Below, in pieces: positions 39,732 through 48,001 of a stretch of 64,000 bases of DNA. The notes below the pieces were generated by a model. That model was not told the DNA's origin. It saw nothing but the letters and a program-made list of their open reading frames with translations, and searched no databases. Source of the stretch: Rhizobiales bacterium 62-47 (lineage in GTDB: Bacteria > Pseudomonadota > Alphaproteobacteria > Rhizobiales > Xanthobacteraceae); assembly GCA_001899255.1 (NCBI GenBank), contig MKVX01000023.1, positions 437,812-501,811 of the forward strand, written 5' to 3'. The translations under genes and the position numbers were made by a program. The stretch's first letter is position 1; every line of letters begins with the position of its first letter.

Positions 39732-39745
39732 ATGACCTAGGTCAA
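39732..39745. promoter_or_regulatory. Near-consensus FNR/FixK-type box between the Usp remnant and the kinase-like gene
   Basis: ATGACCTAGGTCAA is the TTGAC-N4-GTCAA palindrome with one changed base (first T to A). It lies 109 bp from the Usp remnant start on the minus strand and 132 bp from the kinase-like ATG on the plus strand. It could have driven the Usp-HPF unit. Confidence 0.4.
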
Positions 39746-39869
39746 AAGCACCTGCGTGCGGTCTGGTCGAATGCGACGATCATGGAACTACGGCATGATC
39801 GGCTTGCGCGCGGCAATGAGTACTGCGGTGGGAAAAACCAACTATAGCCAGCTAGCGGGAGCGGGCTCA

Positions 39870-41000
39870 ATGCACGATGTAGTTGCAATCCCCGATCATA
39901 GCCAAATCGATCTCGAGGCCAAGGTCGCCTTTCTCAGTGGGGTGAACGCTTATTCGCCTGCGGTCAATGAGGTGACACGCCGCGAGACCCACATGTCGTG
40001 GGTGTTTCTCGCCGGCGACCGAGTCTACAAGCTCAAGAAGCCCGTGCGCTTTCCCTATCTCGATTTTTTGACATTGGCCAAGCGCGAGGCGGCTTGCCGT
40101 GCGGAATTGCGTCTCAACCGGCGACTCGCGCCCGATGTTTATCTCGACGTGACACCACTCAAGATCTCAACCCATGGGTTTTCGATCGGTGGTGGCAACG
40201 GTTTGGTCGTCGACTGGCTTGTGGTCATGCGCCGCCTCGACGAACGGGCGACGCTCGAGTATGCGATCGCGACGAAGCAACTTCTTCGGTGGCAGCTCGA
40301 CCGGCTCGCCGATGTTCTCTTCCAGTTTTATCGCCAAGCGATTCCCACTTTCGTGACTGCGGAGCGGCATCTTGTTGATTGGTCGCACAGCCTGTCGACC
40401 AACCGCCGCATGCTGCTCGACGCGCGTCTGGGACTGCCGGCAGGACTTATCCGGCATATCGACTACACATTACGCCGCTTTCTGGCGCAACGGTCTCACC
40501 TTCTTACAGCCAGAATACGCACGCGGCATCTTGTTGATGGACATGGCGACCTACGGCCGGAACACATCTGGCTGGGAGATCCCGTGAGAATTATCGATTG
40601 CCTGGAGTTCAACGACCGTCTGCGGATGGTGGATCCGTTCGACGAGATCGCATTTCTTGATCTCGAATGCGAACGCCTCGGAGCTGCCTGGGCCGGCCGA
40701 TACGTTCGGTGCAAGATGGCGCACGGGCTGCCCGCTGGAGTGCCGAAGGATCTCTATCTATTTTATCGCTGCCATCGCGCGACGTTGCGCGCGCGTCTTG
40801 CAATCGTCCACTTGCTGGAGCCGAACCCGCGGACGCCCGAGAAATGGCCGGTTCTGGCGCGAAAGTACCTGCGGATTGCGGAGGCCGATGCCGTGCGCCT
40901 GGATTGCCTTCTCAGAACACGAGAAGATCGGAAAGCGAGCGCCCCTCGTGCAGGCGCCGGATTGCGTCCGCAAGCAGTGGCGCCGATGGCAGAATCGTGA
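39870..41000 (+). CDS. Aminoglycoside phosphotransferase-like kinase (stand-alone)
   Basis: This 376-residue protein has the APH/choline-kinase fold: an N-lobe with VFLAGDRVYKLKKPVRFPYLDF (ATP-binding lysines), catalytic loop VDGHGDLRPEHIWL (His225, Asp227) and metal-binding IDCLEFNDRLRMVDPFDEIAFLDLE. In many bacteria this domain is fused to a C-terminal P-loop kinase; here it is alone. The substrate is unknown and antibiotic resistance should not be assumed. The ATG at 39870 follows GGGAGCGG. Its last 89 bp overlap the convergent PRPP synthase gene. Confidence 0.8.
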   Translation: MHDVVAIPDHSQIDLEAKVAFLSGVNAYSPAVNEVTRRETHMSWVFLAGDRVYKLKKPVRFPYLDFLTLAKREAACRAELRLNRRLAPDVYLDVTPLKISTHGFSIGGGNGLVVDWLVVMRRLDERATLEYAIATKQLLRWQLDRLADVLFQFYRQAIPTFVTAERHLVDWSHSLSTNRRMLLDARLGLPAGLIRHIDYTLRRFLAQRSHLLTARIRTRHLVDGHGDLRPEHIWLGDPVRIIDCLEFNDRLRMVDPFDEIAFLDLECERLGAAWAGRYVRCKMAHGLPAGVPKDLYLFYRCHRATLRARLAIVHLLEPNPRTPEKWPVLARKYLRIAEADAVRLDCLLRTREDRKASAPRAGAGLRPQAVAPMAES

Positions 41001-41934
41001 GTTTGTCGCGCGGCGCTTCAATGCCGAGTCGGAATGGCGGAACAGTATCGGTCACGACAATCTGATCGATCGCCGGATCGGCAAGTACCTCCGCCGAGCC
41101 GGGCATGAAAAGGCCATGCACGACGAGCGCAATGACGCGCTTCGCACCGGCTTTGCGAGCGGCGCGAGCGGCACGCAAAAGAGTGCCACCGGTACTGATC
41201 AGATCATCTACGACGAGAGCGGTGGCGCCAGCGACATCACCGACGAACAGGTCACCGGAAACAACACCAGCGCTGCGGTGCTTGTCAACAAAGGCCTTGC
41301 CGACGGGATGACCGCGCGCGGCCTCCAGCGCCTCCCGGAACAGTTCAGCCCGTTTTGCACCACCGGTATCGGGCGACACCACACTGACAATGTCGCCAGC
41401 CAGTGAGTTCGCGTAGTTGACGAACAGCGGAGCTCCGGTCAGCGTCACGGTTCGGCAGCGAAACGCATTCTCGAATGCGACTGGATTGTGAACTTCGAGC
41501 GTGACGATGCAGTCGGCTCCAAGCGATTCAAACAAGCCCGCAACATAGCGCGTGGTCACAGGATCGTTAGGCTTGGTCCGGCGGTCCTTGCGGGCGTAGC
41601 AGAGATAGGGAACGACGGCGGTGACACGCGCGGCACCCGCATCCTTCAGAGCGCCTATAGAGAACAGGAGTCGGCATAGCTTGTCGTTCGCGCTCTGCTC
41701 AGGCCCCCCATGCGTGCTCTGCACGACGTAGACGTCCGCTCCATCGACTGAATCGAGAGGACGCACCTTGTGTTCGCCGTCTTCGAAGGCGCGTTCCTCG
41801 AGTGCCGCGACCGGCTGACCGAGCGCGGAAGCGATTGCGCTGCCGAGTTCCGCCGTCGATTGGATGGCGAATAACTGTAGGCGACCGCGCGGGGACTCAG
41901 CAGCCGTGGCCGTTTGCGTCCACCTCTTGTTCAT
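40912..41934 (-). CDS. Ribose-phosphate pyrophosphokinase-like protein (PRPP synthase family)
   Basis: This 340-residue member of the PRPP synthetase family has the N-terminal ATP-binding region (VVQSTHGGPEQSANDKLCRLLFSIGALKDAGAARVTAVVPYLCYARKDR) and the PRPP loop LVVDDLISTGGTLLRAA. Housekeeping Prs is about 310-320 residues and is usually next to pth or rplY. This copy is longer, diverges in the first motif and sits in a stress island, so it is probably a second, accessory enzyme. It overlaps the convergent kinase-like gene by 89 bp. Confidence 0.85.
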   Translation of the reverse strand: MNKRWTQTATAAESPRGRLQLFAIQSTAELGSAIASALGQPVAALEERAFEDGEHKVRPLDSVDGADVYVVQSTHGGPEQSANDKLCRLLFSIGALKDAGAARVTAVVPYLCYARKDRRTKPNDPVTTRYVAGLFESLGADCIVTLEVHNPVAFENAFRCRTVTLTGAPLFVNYANSLAGDIVSVVSPDTGGAKRAELFREALEAARGHPVGKAFVDKHRSAGVVSGDLFVGDVAGATALVVDDLISTGGTLLRAARAARKAGAKRVIALVVHGLFMPGSAEVLADPAIDQIVVTDTVPPFRLGIEAPRDKLTILPSAPLLADAIRRLHEGRSLSDLLVF

Positions 41935-41999
41935 CGTTACGCCTCCCAGAACACCTGCGGCAGAAGATGGTCCAGATGCCGTTGCATACCGCCGGAAAG

Positions 42000-42145
42000 G
42001 ATGGAGATCTTGAGCAAGATCAACAAGAGACGGTCCCGTATGCTTCGGCGAAGGAATTTCACCTCTGTACGCCTACCGGAGGGCGTCGACAAAGACGGGG
42101 GCGGAAGCGTCCTTCAAGACGGACATTTTGACCGTGACGCTGTAA
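42000..42145 (+). pseudogene. C-terminal remnant of a small heat-shock protein (Hsp20) with a +1 frameshift
   Basis: In the 383-bp gap between the PRPP synthase-like and PolX genes, the plus strand reads RRNFTSVRLPEGVDKDG in one frame (to about 42099). It then continues in the +1 frame as AEASFKTDILTVTL followed by TAA at 42143-42145. Joined, this is the classical end of the alpha-crystallin domain (RLPEGVDKDxxEASFKDGxLTVTL). The shift falls in a run of Gs at about 42096-42102. No N-terminal half is recognisable upstream, so this is a decayed fragment. The rest of 41935-42317 holds nothing I can support. Confidence 0.7.
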
Positions 42146-42317
42146 GGACGTGACAAAGAAGATCGAGATGAAGACCGCGGCGTGAGCAAGCCGCACCAGA
42201 GTGCTGCCGCGCGTTGGTCGCGAAAAGTCAAGGCGTCATATGGGTAAGGCTTCGAGCAAGTTTGGCTGGCCGAACCCGACGAGACGATCCGGCTGCAGTT
42301 GGCCACAGTCTCCCATG

Positions 42318-44024
42318 CTACCGGCGCAGCAACTTGCGTAACTCGCCAAGCGGGCGCGTGTTGATGACGTCATGTGCGGCGACCCAACCACGCCGAGCCT
42401 GGTCGATACCAAACCGCATATAGCTGAACGCGTTAACCGAATGCGCGTCAGTCGATATCGCCAGCTTCACTCCCGCCGCTTTGGCCGCGTACGCGTGAAT
42501 GTCATTCAGGTCGAGCCGATCGGGCTCCGCGTTGATTTCAAGGTGACATCCAAGAACGCGCGCAGCGGCAATGACGCGCTCCATGTCAATTTCGTAAGCG
42601 GCACGCTCGCCGATCAGCCGCCCCGTTGGATGGCCGAGGATCGAGACCTGGCGGTTCTGCATGGCGCGAATGACGCGATCGGTCTGAACCTCGCGTGACA
42701 GGTTGAAGTATGAGTGCACGGAGGCAATCACCACATCGAGCTTGGACAGGGCCGAATCGGGCAGATCTAGGCTCCCGTCCTTGAGAATATCCACCTCGAT
42801 CCCCTTGAGAACGGTGATGCCTGAGAGTCGTTCGTTCAGGCGATCGATTTCCTTGATCTGGCGCGACAGCCGCGCCGGATCGAGACCGTGCGCCATAGCG
42901 ACGCGCCGGCTGTGGTCGGTGAGAGCGATGTAGGCATAGCCAAGCGCGCGCGCTCCCTCCGCCATAGCTTCGATGGTGGCCGTGCCGCCAGTCCAGTTCG
43001 AATGCACGTGCAGATCGCCCCGCATGTCGGACAGGCTTACGAGGCGGGGCAGCTGATTGGCTCTGGCGAGCGCGACCTCGCCGCGGTCTTCGCGCAGCTC
43101 CGGCGGAATGAAGGCAAGGCCCAGCTTCTTGTAGACCTCCTCCTCGGTTGCGCCGGCGATGCGGCGCCTACCTGCAAATAGACCATACTCATTGAGCTTC
43201 CAGCCGCGGTCGATGGCAAGGGCACGCAAGGCGATGTTGTGCGCCTTTGATCCAGTGAAATAGAGTAGCGCCGCCCCATAGCTCTCCTCTGGCACGGCGC
43301 GCGCGTCCACTTGGAGCCCGGAACGAAGGATGATGGTCGTACGCGTCGGCCCATGGGCAAGCACCTCGGCGATGTTTTCATAGCGCAGCAGCTTGTCGCC
43401 GACCGCGGCCCCGTCCTCGCCCGTCACAAGCACGTCGAGATCTCCGACCGTATCGCGCCGTCGGCGATAACTGCCGGCGACCACGATGCGGCCGCCGTCG
43501 TGCAGAAACCCGACCAAGGCCTCGGCTTCGGCCTCCGCGACCGACAGCTTGAAGCGTTTTTCAGCACGGGGTTTTTCAAGCGCCTCCGCGAGCCTTTTGG
43601 CGATGGTGGGGCCAAAGCCCTTGACGTCTTGCAGACGCCCGGCCTTGAGGACGCGGCGCAGATCTTCGCGCGTACGCACCTTGAGCTTGTCGTAGAGGAG
43701 CTTGACTCGTTTTGGCCCAAGTCCGGGCAGCGCGGCTATGTCCCCCAGTCCGCCACGTAGCTTCTTCTTCAAGGTATCGAGCAGCGCGAAATGACCGGTC
43801 TTGACGATGTCGGCCATCTTGCCGGCCAAGTCCTTGCCAATTCCCGGGAGTTCCGAGAGGTCGCGTCCAGCCGCGAGCAAGCTGCGGACGCTTTCCGGCA
43901 GCCCTTCGATGACGCGAGCTGCACGGCGATAGGCTCGGACGCGAAACTGGTTCCCGCCCTGGATTTCGAGGAGCTCCGCGGCTTGATCGAACATGGCCGC
44001 GATTTCTGCATTCTGCACCGGCAT
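42318..44024 (-). CDS. polX: DNA polymerase/3'-5' exonuclease PolX
   Basis: This 568-residue X-family polymerase has helix-hairpin-helix elements (LSELPGIGKDLAGKMADIVKTG; IAALPGLGPKRVKLLYDKL), a polymerase core (VVAGSYRRRRDTVGDLDVLVTG with metal-binding Asp pair) and a C-terminal PHP exonuclease domain from about residue 335 (GDLHVHSNWTGG, YIALTDHS, ILGHPTGR, ISTDAHS). It acts in base-excision or gap repair. The ATG at 44024 fits the family start MPVQNAEIAAMFD; an ATG at 44042 is also in frame. A box TTGATGCAGATCAG (one mismatch) centred 68 bp upstream would give a 26-nt leader. Confidence 0.92.
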   Translation of the reverse strand: MPVQNAEIAAMFDQAAELLEIQGGNQFRVRAYRRAARVIEGLPESVRSLLAAGRDLSELPGIGKDLAGKMADIVKTGHFALLDTLKKKLRGGLGDIAALPGLGPKRVKLLYDKLKVRTREDLRRVLKAGRLQDVKGFGPTIAKRLAEALEKPRAEKRFKLSVAEAEAEALVGFLHDGGRIVVAGSYRRRRDTVGDLDVLVTGEDGAAVGDKLLRYENIAEVLAHGPTRTTIILRSGLQVDARAVPEESYGAALLYFTGSKAHNIALRALAIDRGWKLNEYGLFAGRRRIAGATEEEVYKKLGLAFIPPELREDRGEVALARANQLPRLVSLSDMRGDLHVHSNWTGGTATIEAMAEGARALGYAYIALTDHSRRVAMAHGLDPARLSRQIKEIDRLNERLSGITVLKGIEVDILKDGSLDLPDSALSKLDVVIASVHSYFNLSREVQTDRVIRAMQNRQVSILGHPTGRLIGERAAYEIDMERVIAAARVLGCHLEINAEPDRLDLNDIHAYAAKAAGVKLAISTDAHSVNAFSYMRFGIDQARRGWVAAHDVINTRPLGELRKLLRR

Positions 44025-44084
44025 CGTCGGAGGGCCCGTCATCCAGTTTGTGGCGGAATTCTTAGCTCACGGATCTAGTCGGCA

Positions 44085-44098
44085 TTGATGCAGATCAG
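44085..44098. promoter_or_regulatory. Near-consensus FNR/FixK-type box upstream of polX
   Basis: TTGATGCAGATCAG differs from the consensus by the last base only. Read toward polX it predicts a transcript start near 44050 with a -10-like TAAGAAT, leaving 26 nt before the ATG at 44024. Confidence 0.45.
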
Positions 44099-44275
44099 GT
44101 TCTCGGACGGGCGAGTTGGATCGGGAGTTACACAGTGAGTAGCCGAACTCGGAATCATTGGATCCAAACAATAAGCAGCGCGCTCAACAGCGACAGGGCC
44201 GCGAGACATGCCCGTCGGATCGTTTCTTGTCGAACGACCTCCACCTGGCGTTCTGGATGCGAACGGCAACCGGGC

Positions 44276-44289
44276 TTGAGGCAGATCAA
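44276..44289. promoter_or_regulatory. FNR/FixK-type box upstream of the CBS-BON gene at 44392
   Basis: TTGAGGCAGATCAA has a perfect TTGA-N6-TCAA core. The centre is 109 bp before the ATG; a class II start would fall near 44324, with 68 nt of leader. The remainder of 44025-44391 shows no gene. Confidence 0.6.
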
Positions 44290-44391
44290 ATCGTCTCTTC
44301 CTATTGGTCACATCATTTAAGTTTCAAGTTAGTCCGCAGCGCGTTTGTGAGACGATGCGCATTTGCGTGAGTGAATGACAGGAGGTCCAGG

Positions 44392-45078
44392 ATGAAAGCT
44401 CATGATGTCATGGTCTCGCCGGTCGTTACCGTGAAGCCCAGCGCGACTGTGAAGGACGTCGCCAAGTTGTTTTTGGAACGCCGGATCAGCGCTGTTCCCG
44501 TCGTAACCGGACAGGGTAAGCTCGTCGGCATTGTGAGCGAAGGCGATCTGGTCCATCGCGCCGAAATCGGTACTGAACAGCGTCGCTCATGGTGGCTACT
44601 GTTGCTCGCCGAGGATCAGGAGCTTGCCGCCGATTACATCAAGGCGCATGGCCGAAAGATTGAAGACGTGATGGTACGGAACGTCATCACGGCCACGCCG
44701 GATACCCCTCTCGACGAGGTTGCGAGACTACTGGAGCAGCATGGCATCAAACGAGTCCCGATCGTGCGGGATGGCCAGTTGGTCGGCATCGTCAGTAGAG
44801 CGAATCTTGTTCAGGCGGTCGCCAGTAGCGGCAGCAAGCTCGAAATTCCGGTCTCCGATGGGAGCATCCGGGACAAGCTGTTGCTGCATCTCAATGCGCA
44901 ACGCTGGGCGCACACTGAACTGCTAAACGCAACCGTAAATGACGGGATCGTCGATCTGTGGGGCGTCACAGGCTCCGAGACTGAACGGAAAGCGATCCGC
45001 GTGGCCGCCGAAACGACGACCGGGGTGCGGGCCGTGAAAGACCACATGATGGTTCGGCGAATAGAATCGGGGGTCTAG
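44392..45078 (+). CDS. CBS-domain protein with C-terminal BON domain
   Basis: This 228-residue cytosolic protein has two CBS repeats (about residues 1-58, MKAHDVMVSPVVTVKPSATVKDVAKLF...IVSEGDL, and 88-145, VEDVMVRNVITATPDTPLDEVARLL...IVSRANL) and a BON-like tail (about 160-222). CBS pairs usually bind adenine nucleotides, so it may sense energy state. A strong GGAGG precedes the ATG. The same architecture recurs in the gene at 48855. It probably forms a unit with the small acidic protein downstream. Confidence 0.88.
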   Translation: MKAHDVMVSPVVTVKPSATVKDVAKLFLERRISAVPVVTGQGKLVGIVSEGDLVHRAEIGTEQRRSWWLLLLAEDQELAADYIKAHGRKIEDVMVRNVITATPDTPLDEVARLLEQHGIKRVPIVRDGQLVGIVSRANLVQAVASSGSKLEIPVSDGSIRDKLLLHLNAQRWAHTELLNATVNDGIVDLWGVTGSETERKAIRVAAETTTGVRAVKDHMMVRRIESGV

Positions 45079-45234
45079 GCGATGTGCTTGGGGGCCGATA
45101 CGGTTCGTGTGGGAATTCGAACGTTCGGCTCCGGCGTGACCCGGCGGGTCCGGACCACCGCAAAAAATTCGGTCGGATTGGGATTCGCGCTCTGTAGCGC
45201 CGCGTGACCGAATCGACACTGAGTGGAGGATTTG

Positions 45235-45474
45235 ATGTGCGCCTTGCCAGGCAATCGCCACTTGCCACGTGGCCCCAAGCGAAAAGAAAAGCACTACGCC
45301 TATGACGAAAGCGTCGATGAGCCCGCGCCGTTGCTCGAAGACCAGCCGGCAGATATCGAACGGGCGGTTCCGGCAGAGGAAAACGAACCCGTTGAGACCA
45401 TTGAAGACGCAGGGGACAGCACCTCACCGATCTTCGATGAGGGGCTGCCGAGTCACGACGAGCCTCATGAGTGA
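45235..45474 (+). CDS. Small acidic hypothetical protein
   Basis: This 79-residue protein starts at an ATG with GGAGGATTTG upstream. The N-terminal 20 residues are basic (CALPGNRHLPRGPKRKEKHY) and the rest is strongly acidic (many E and D with prolines), so it is probably disordered in the cytosol. I do not recognise a family. It lies 156 bp after the CBS-BON gene on the same strand and 17 bp before the convergent phosphoribosyltransferase gene. The good ribosome site supports it being real. Confidence 0.55.
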   Translation: MCALPGNRHLPRGPKRKEKHYAYDESVDEPAPLLEDQPADIERAVPAEENEPVETIEDAGDSTSPIFDEGLPSHDEPHE

Positions 45475-45491
45475 TCGCGTCACCGAGTTGC

Positions 45492-46166
45492 TTAGGCTAC
45501 CGGCTGCTTGGATTTGGGCCTAAGCTGTGGCGGGAAGCGCTTCAGCGTGTCGATCACGGTTTGATCCAAAACCTGCCGAAAATCGGCATAATAGTATCCA
45601 ATCGCGCCGAAAAGCGCGTGCTCCTCAAGGCAGACGATGTCGTCAGCTTCGCTTCGGAGTTGATCGATGATGTCCGGCGGGGCCACGGGCACCGCCAGCA
45701 CGAGCTTTGCGGGCTTTCGCAGCCGTGTGGCACGCAACGCCGCACGAATCGTCGCACCGGTTGCGATGCCGTCATCAATGATGATGGCGGTACGTCCCGC
45801 AACATCGACGCGCTCACGATTGCCGAGATAGAGCGTGCGACGCCGCTCGATTTCGGCAAGCTCGCTGTCGCATACGGCCTTGAATTCCGTCTCGCTCACA
45901 TTGGCGAGCGCGATGACGTCTTCATTGCGCACGATCAGCGGGGCGCCACCATCGACGACCGCGCCCATCGCCAGTTCCGGCTGTTGCGGAACGCCGATCT
46001 TGCGCACGAGAACGAGATCAAGCGGAGCGGCAAGAACCGATGCAATTTCCGCGGCAACCGTCACACCGCCGCGCGGGAGCGCCAGGATGACCGGTCTCTG
46101 GTCCCGGTAGGCGGCCAAGGCGCGTGCAAGCTGACATCCGGCGTCCGTCCGATCCTTGAAGGGCAT
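45492..46166 (-). CDS. Phosphoribosyltransferase-family protein
   Basis: This 224-residue type I phosphoribosyltransferase-fold protein has PRPP-binding loop AIIIDDGIATGATIRAAL, an N-terminal VILALPRGGVTVAAEIA and a hood region VRKIGVPQQPELAMGAVVDGG. Proteins of this type are common in stress islands paired with a dienelactone-hydrolase-like enzyme, as here (next gene upstream), and their substrate is generally unknown. The ATG at 46166 was chosen for its GGAGG five bases upstream. It is transcribed from the hydrolase side. Confidence 0.85.
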   Translation of the reverse strand: MPFKDRTDAGCQLARALAAYRDQRPVILALPRGGVTVAAEIASVLAAPLDLVLVRKIGVPQQPELAMGAVVDGGAPLIVRNEDVIALANVSETEFKAVCDSELAEIERRRTLYLGNRERVDVAGRTAIIIDDGIATGATIRAALRATRLRKPAKLVLAVPVAPPDIIDQLRSEADDIVCLEEHALFGAIGYYYADFRQVLDQTVIDTLKRFPPQLRPKSKQPVA

Positions 46167-46186
46167 TGGCGCCTCCAAACTTGGTT

Positions 46187-46885
46187 TCAACTATGCTCAG
46201 CACGGCCGGCTGCGGCTGCCGGACCTGCAAGATACCGCGTGAACCACTGCGCGGCGTGATCGATGACCGCGTCAAGCGCTCCCTGCTCTGGGAACAGATG
46301 AGTGGCGTCCGGGACGATCTCCAACGCCTTCGGTCCATGAAGGCGTGCGAGCGCCTGCTCGTTGAACTCGATGACGCCGAAGTCGGCGCCGCCCACAATC
46401 AGCAAGGTCGGAACGCGAATTTGGTCGAGGACGTGACCAGCAAGGTCAGGACGGCCGCCGCGCGAGACGATCGCCTGGACCCTCTCGCCGAGTCGGGCGG
46501 CCGCCACAAGCGCGGCCGCCGCGCCCGTGCTGGCCCCAAACAGACCGAATGGAAGCCCGGCAGTTATCGGCTCGCGGCCAAGCCATGTGATGGCATCAAC
46601 CAGGCGCGTCGCCAGGAGGTCGATATTGAACACGTTGGCGCGGTCGTCTTCTTCCTCCGCGGTCAGGAGATCGAACAGCAGGGTCGCCAGACCGCAGCGG
46701 TTGAGGCCTTCAGCCACCTTCATGTTGCGAGGGCTTCGGCGACTGGAACCGCTTCCATGGGCGAACACAATCAATCCTTGTGCGCCGTCGGGGATGCGCA
46801 AGGTACCGGCAAGTCCGACCGGCGGGAGACTTACCTCGACGGCAGACGTATCGCCCCGGCTATTTCGATGTGCGCGCAGCATCAT
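46187..46885 (-). CDS. Alpha/beta hydrolase, dienelactone-hydrolase-like
   Basis: This 232-residue alpha/beta hydrolase has a GASTGAAAAL nucleophile elbow (Ser in GxSxG), LIVFAHGSGSSRRSPRNM near the N-terminus, VGGADFGVIEFNEQ for the acid region and a catalytic His in DATHLFPEQGALD. This type frequently precedes a phosphoribosyltransferase gene, as here with 20 bp between. The start is uncertain; ATG 46885 was preferred over a TTG at 46894. A perfect box at 46988-47001 lies 110 bp upstream and may serve this pair as well as the CBS gene on the other side. Confidence 0.8.
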   Translation of the reverse strand: MMLRAHRNSRGDTSAVEVSLPPVGLAGTLRIPDGAQGLIVFAHGSGSSRRSPRNMKVAEGLNRCGLATLLFDLLTAEEEDDRANVFNIDLLATRLVDAITWLGREPITAGLPFGLFGASTGAAAALVAAARLGERVQAIVSRGGRPDLAGHVLDQIRVPTLLIVGGADFGVIEFNEQALARLHGPKALEIVPDATHLFPEQGALDAVIDHAAQWFTRYLAGPAAAAGRAEHS

Positions 46886-46987
46886 CAGGCTCAACCTGTC
46901 TCATCGCGCGGAGACGATCTTGCAAGGCTGATGAATGGATCGGCATCCGAGCCGCACATACTCAACAATCATCGGTTCTCGCCCGTA

Positions 46988-47001
46988 TTGACCCACATCA
47001 A
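46988..47001. promoter_or_regulatory. FNR/FixK-type box in the divergent region of the hydrolase and CBS genes
   Basis: TTGACCCACATCAA has a perfect TTGA-N6-TCAA core and lies almost midway between the divergent starts at 46885 and 47101. An identical 14-mer occurs at 48785-48798. Confidence 0.65.
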
Positions 47002-47100
47002 TGCAGCTTGGCGGCGGCTTTTGTGAGCTGCGCTGGCTGGCCTTCTGTGGCCGAGCGGCGACGGAAAGCATTCCTGAAACAGGAAATCGAGGAGAGACCC

Positions 47101-47520
47101 ATGAAAGTCAAAGACGTCATGCACAAGGGCGTAGCCCACATTGCACTTGATACGCGTGTGAGTGCAATCGCAAAGCAGATGCGCGATGACGATGTTGGCG
47201 CACTCCCGGTGAAAGCGGACGGCCGTCTGGTCGGCATTGTCACGGACCGCGACATCGCATGCCGCGCACTGGCGGACGGCAAAGACCCGGGGCGAATGAC
47301 CGCGGAGGATGTGATGACCAGCAAGGTTGTCTGCTGCGCGCCCGATGATGACATCACCAAGGCAATCAAGACTATGGAGACCAAACGGATCCGCCGCCTT
47401 CCCGTTACCGACAGCGACGGGAATATCATGGGCATGGTCAGCCTCGGCGATATATCGCACAAGCTCGACAAGGAGCTCTCTGGCGAGGTTCTGCGCGCGG
47501 TTTCCGCGCATCATCGCTGA
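47101..47520 (+). CDS. CBS-domain protein
   Basis: This 139-residue protein consists of one CBS pair (KVKDVMHKGVAHIALDTRVSAIAKQM...GIVTDRDIACRAL and TAEDVMTSKVVCCAPDDDITKAIKTME...MGMVSLGDISHKL) and nothing else. Such stand-alone pairs bind adenine nucleotides and are common in low-oxygen and stress regulons. GAGGAGA lies just before the ATG. A perfect TTGACCCACATCAA box is centred 106 bp upstream. Confidence 0.9.
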   Translation: MKVKDVMHKGVAHIALDTRVSAIAKQMRDDDVGALPVKADGRLVGIVTDRDIACRALADGKDPGRMTAEDVMTSKVVCCAPDDDITKAIKTMETKRIRRLPVTDSDGNIMGMVSLGDISHKLDKELSGEVLRAVSAHHR

Positions 47521-47935
47521 CGGCTTGGGCGACGCGCCGTGACCTGAACGACCATAACACGTGGGTTTCAACTGGGGCTAAAGCGGCTCACGCGCAGCGC
47601 CGGCTCATCCCTGTCGGGATTCGAATCGGGCACCGGTCGCGCACAGTGAGCGCAACCGATCGCCGCGCTCGGGCTTGACCCACTCCCCGCGCAAGGCGCT
47701 CAATTGTCAGCCTTGTGCGACCCGCCGGCTGTTCGCCGCTCTCCCGGCAGGCATCCGATCGGAGCTCTCTATGGCTTGATGCGCAACGAAACGCATCTCG
47801 CCATGGAGCAGCGACGGAGCATCGGGAAGCACGCGCGGTGCTGTTGTTCACCGCGGTGATGGGAAATCTTCCGCGTGATCGTTACAATCATTACGCTAGA
47901 TTGAATGTCCTCTGTCCAACTCCAGGGAACTTGAA
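47521..47935. other. Intergenic stretch without a supported gene
   Basis: I see no convincing coding frame or RNA here. A TTCGAAT heptamer at about 47620-47630 resembles a tRNA T-loop but its flanks do not pair. The 3' end runs into the promoter of the gene at 48002. Confidence 0.45.
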
Positions 47936-47949
47936 TTGATCCCGATCAA
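47936..47949 (+). promoter_or_regulatory. Perfect FNR/FixK-type box and class II promoter of the gene at 48002
   Basis: TTGATCCCGATCAA is a perfect consensus palindrome. A class II start predicted at 47984 is preceded by the -10-like TATATA (47973-47978), and the leader to the ATG would be 18 nt with GGGAG inside it. This is the cleanest FixK-like promoter in the window. Confidence 0.78.
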
Positions 47950-48001
47950 GATAAATATCGCGGAGTAAGCCTTATATAAAAATCTTCAGGGAGTACCAAT
48001 C

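Noticed and set aside
47615..47640. tRNA T-loop-like TTCGAAT
   Set aside because: The bases on either side cannot form the 5-bp T stem, and no other cloverleaf arms are present.
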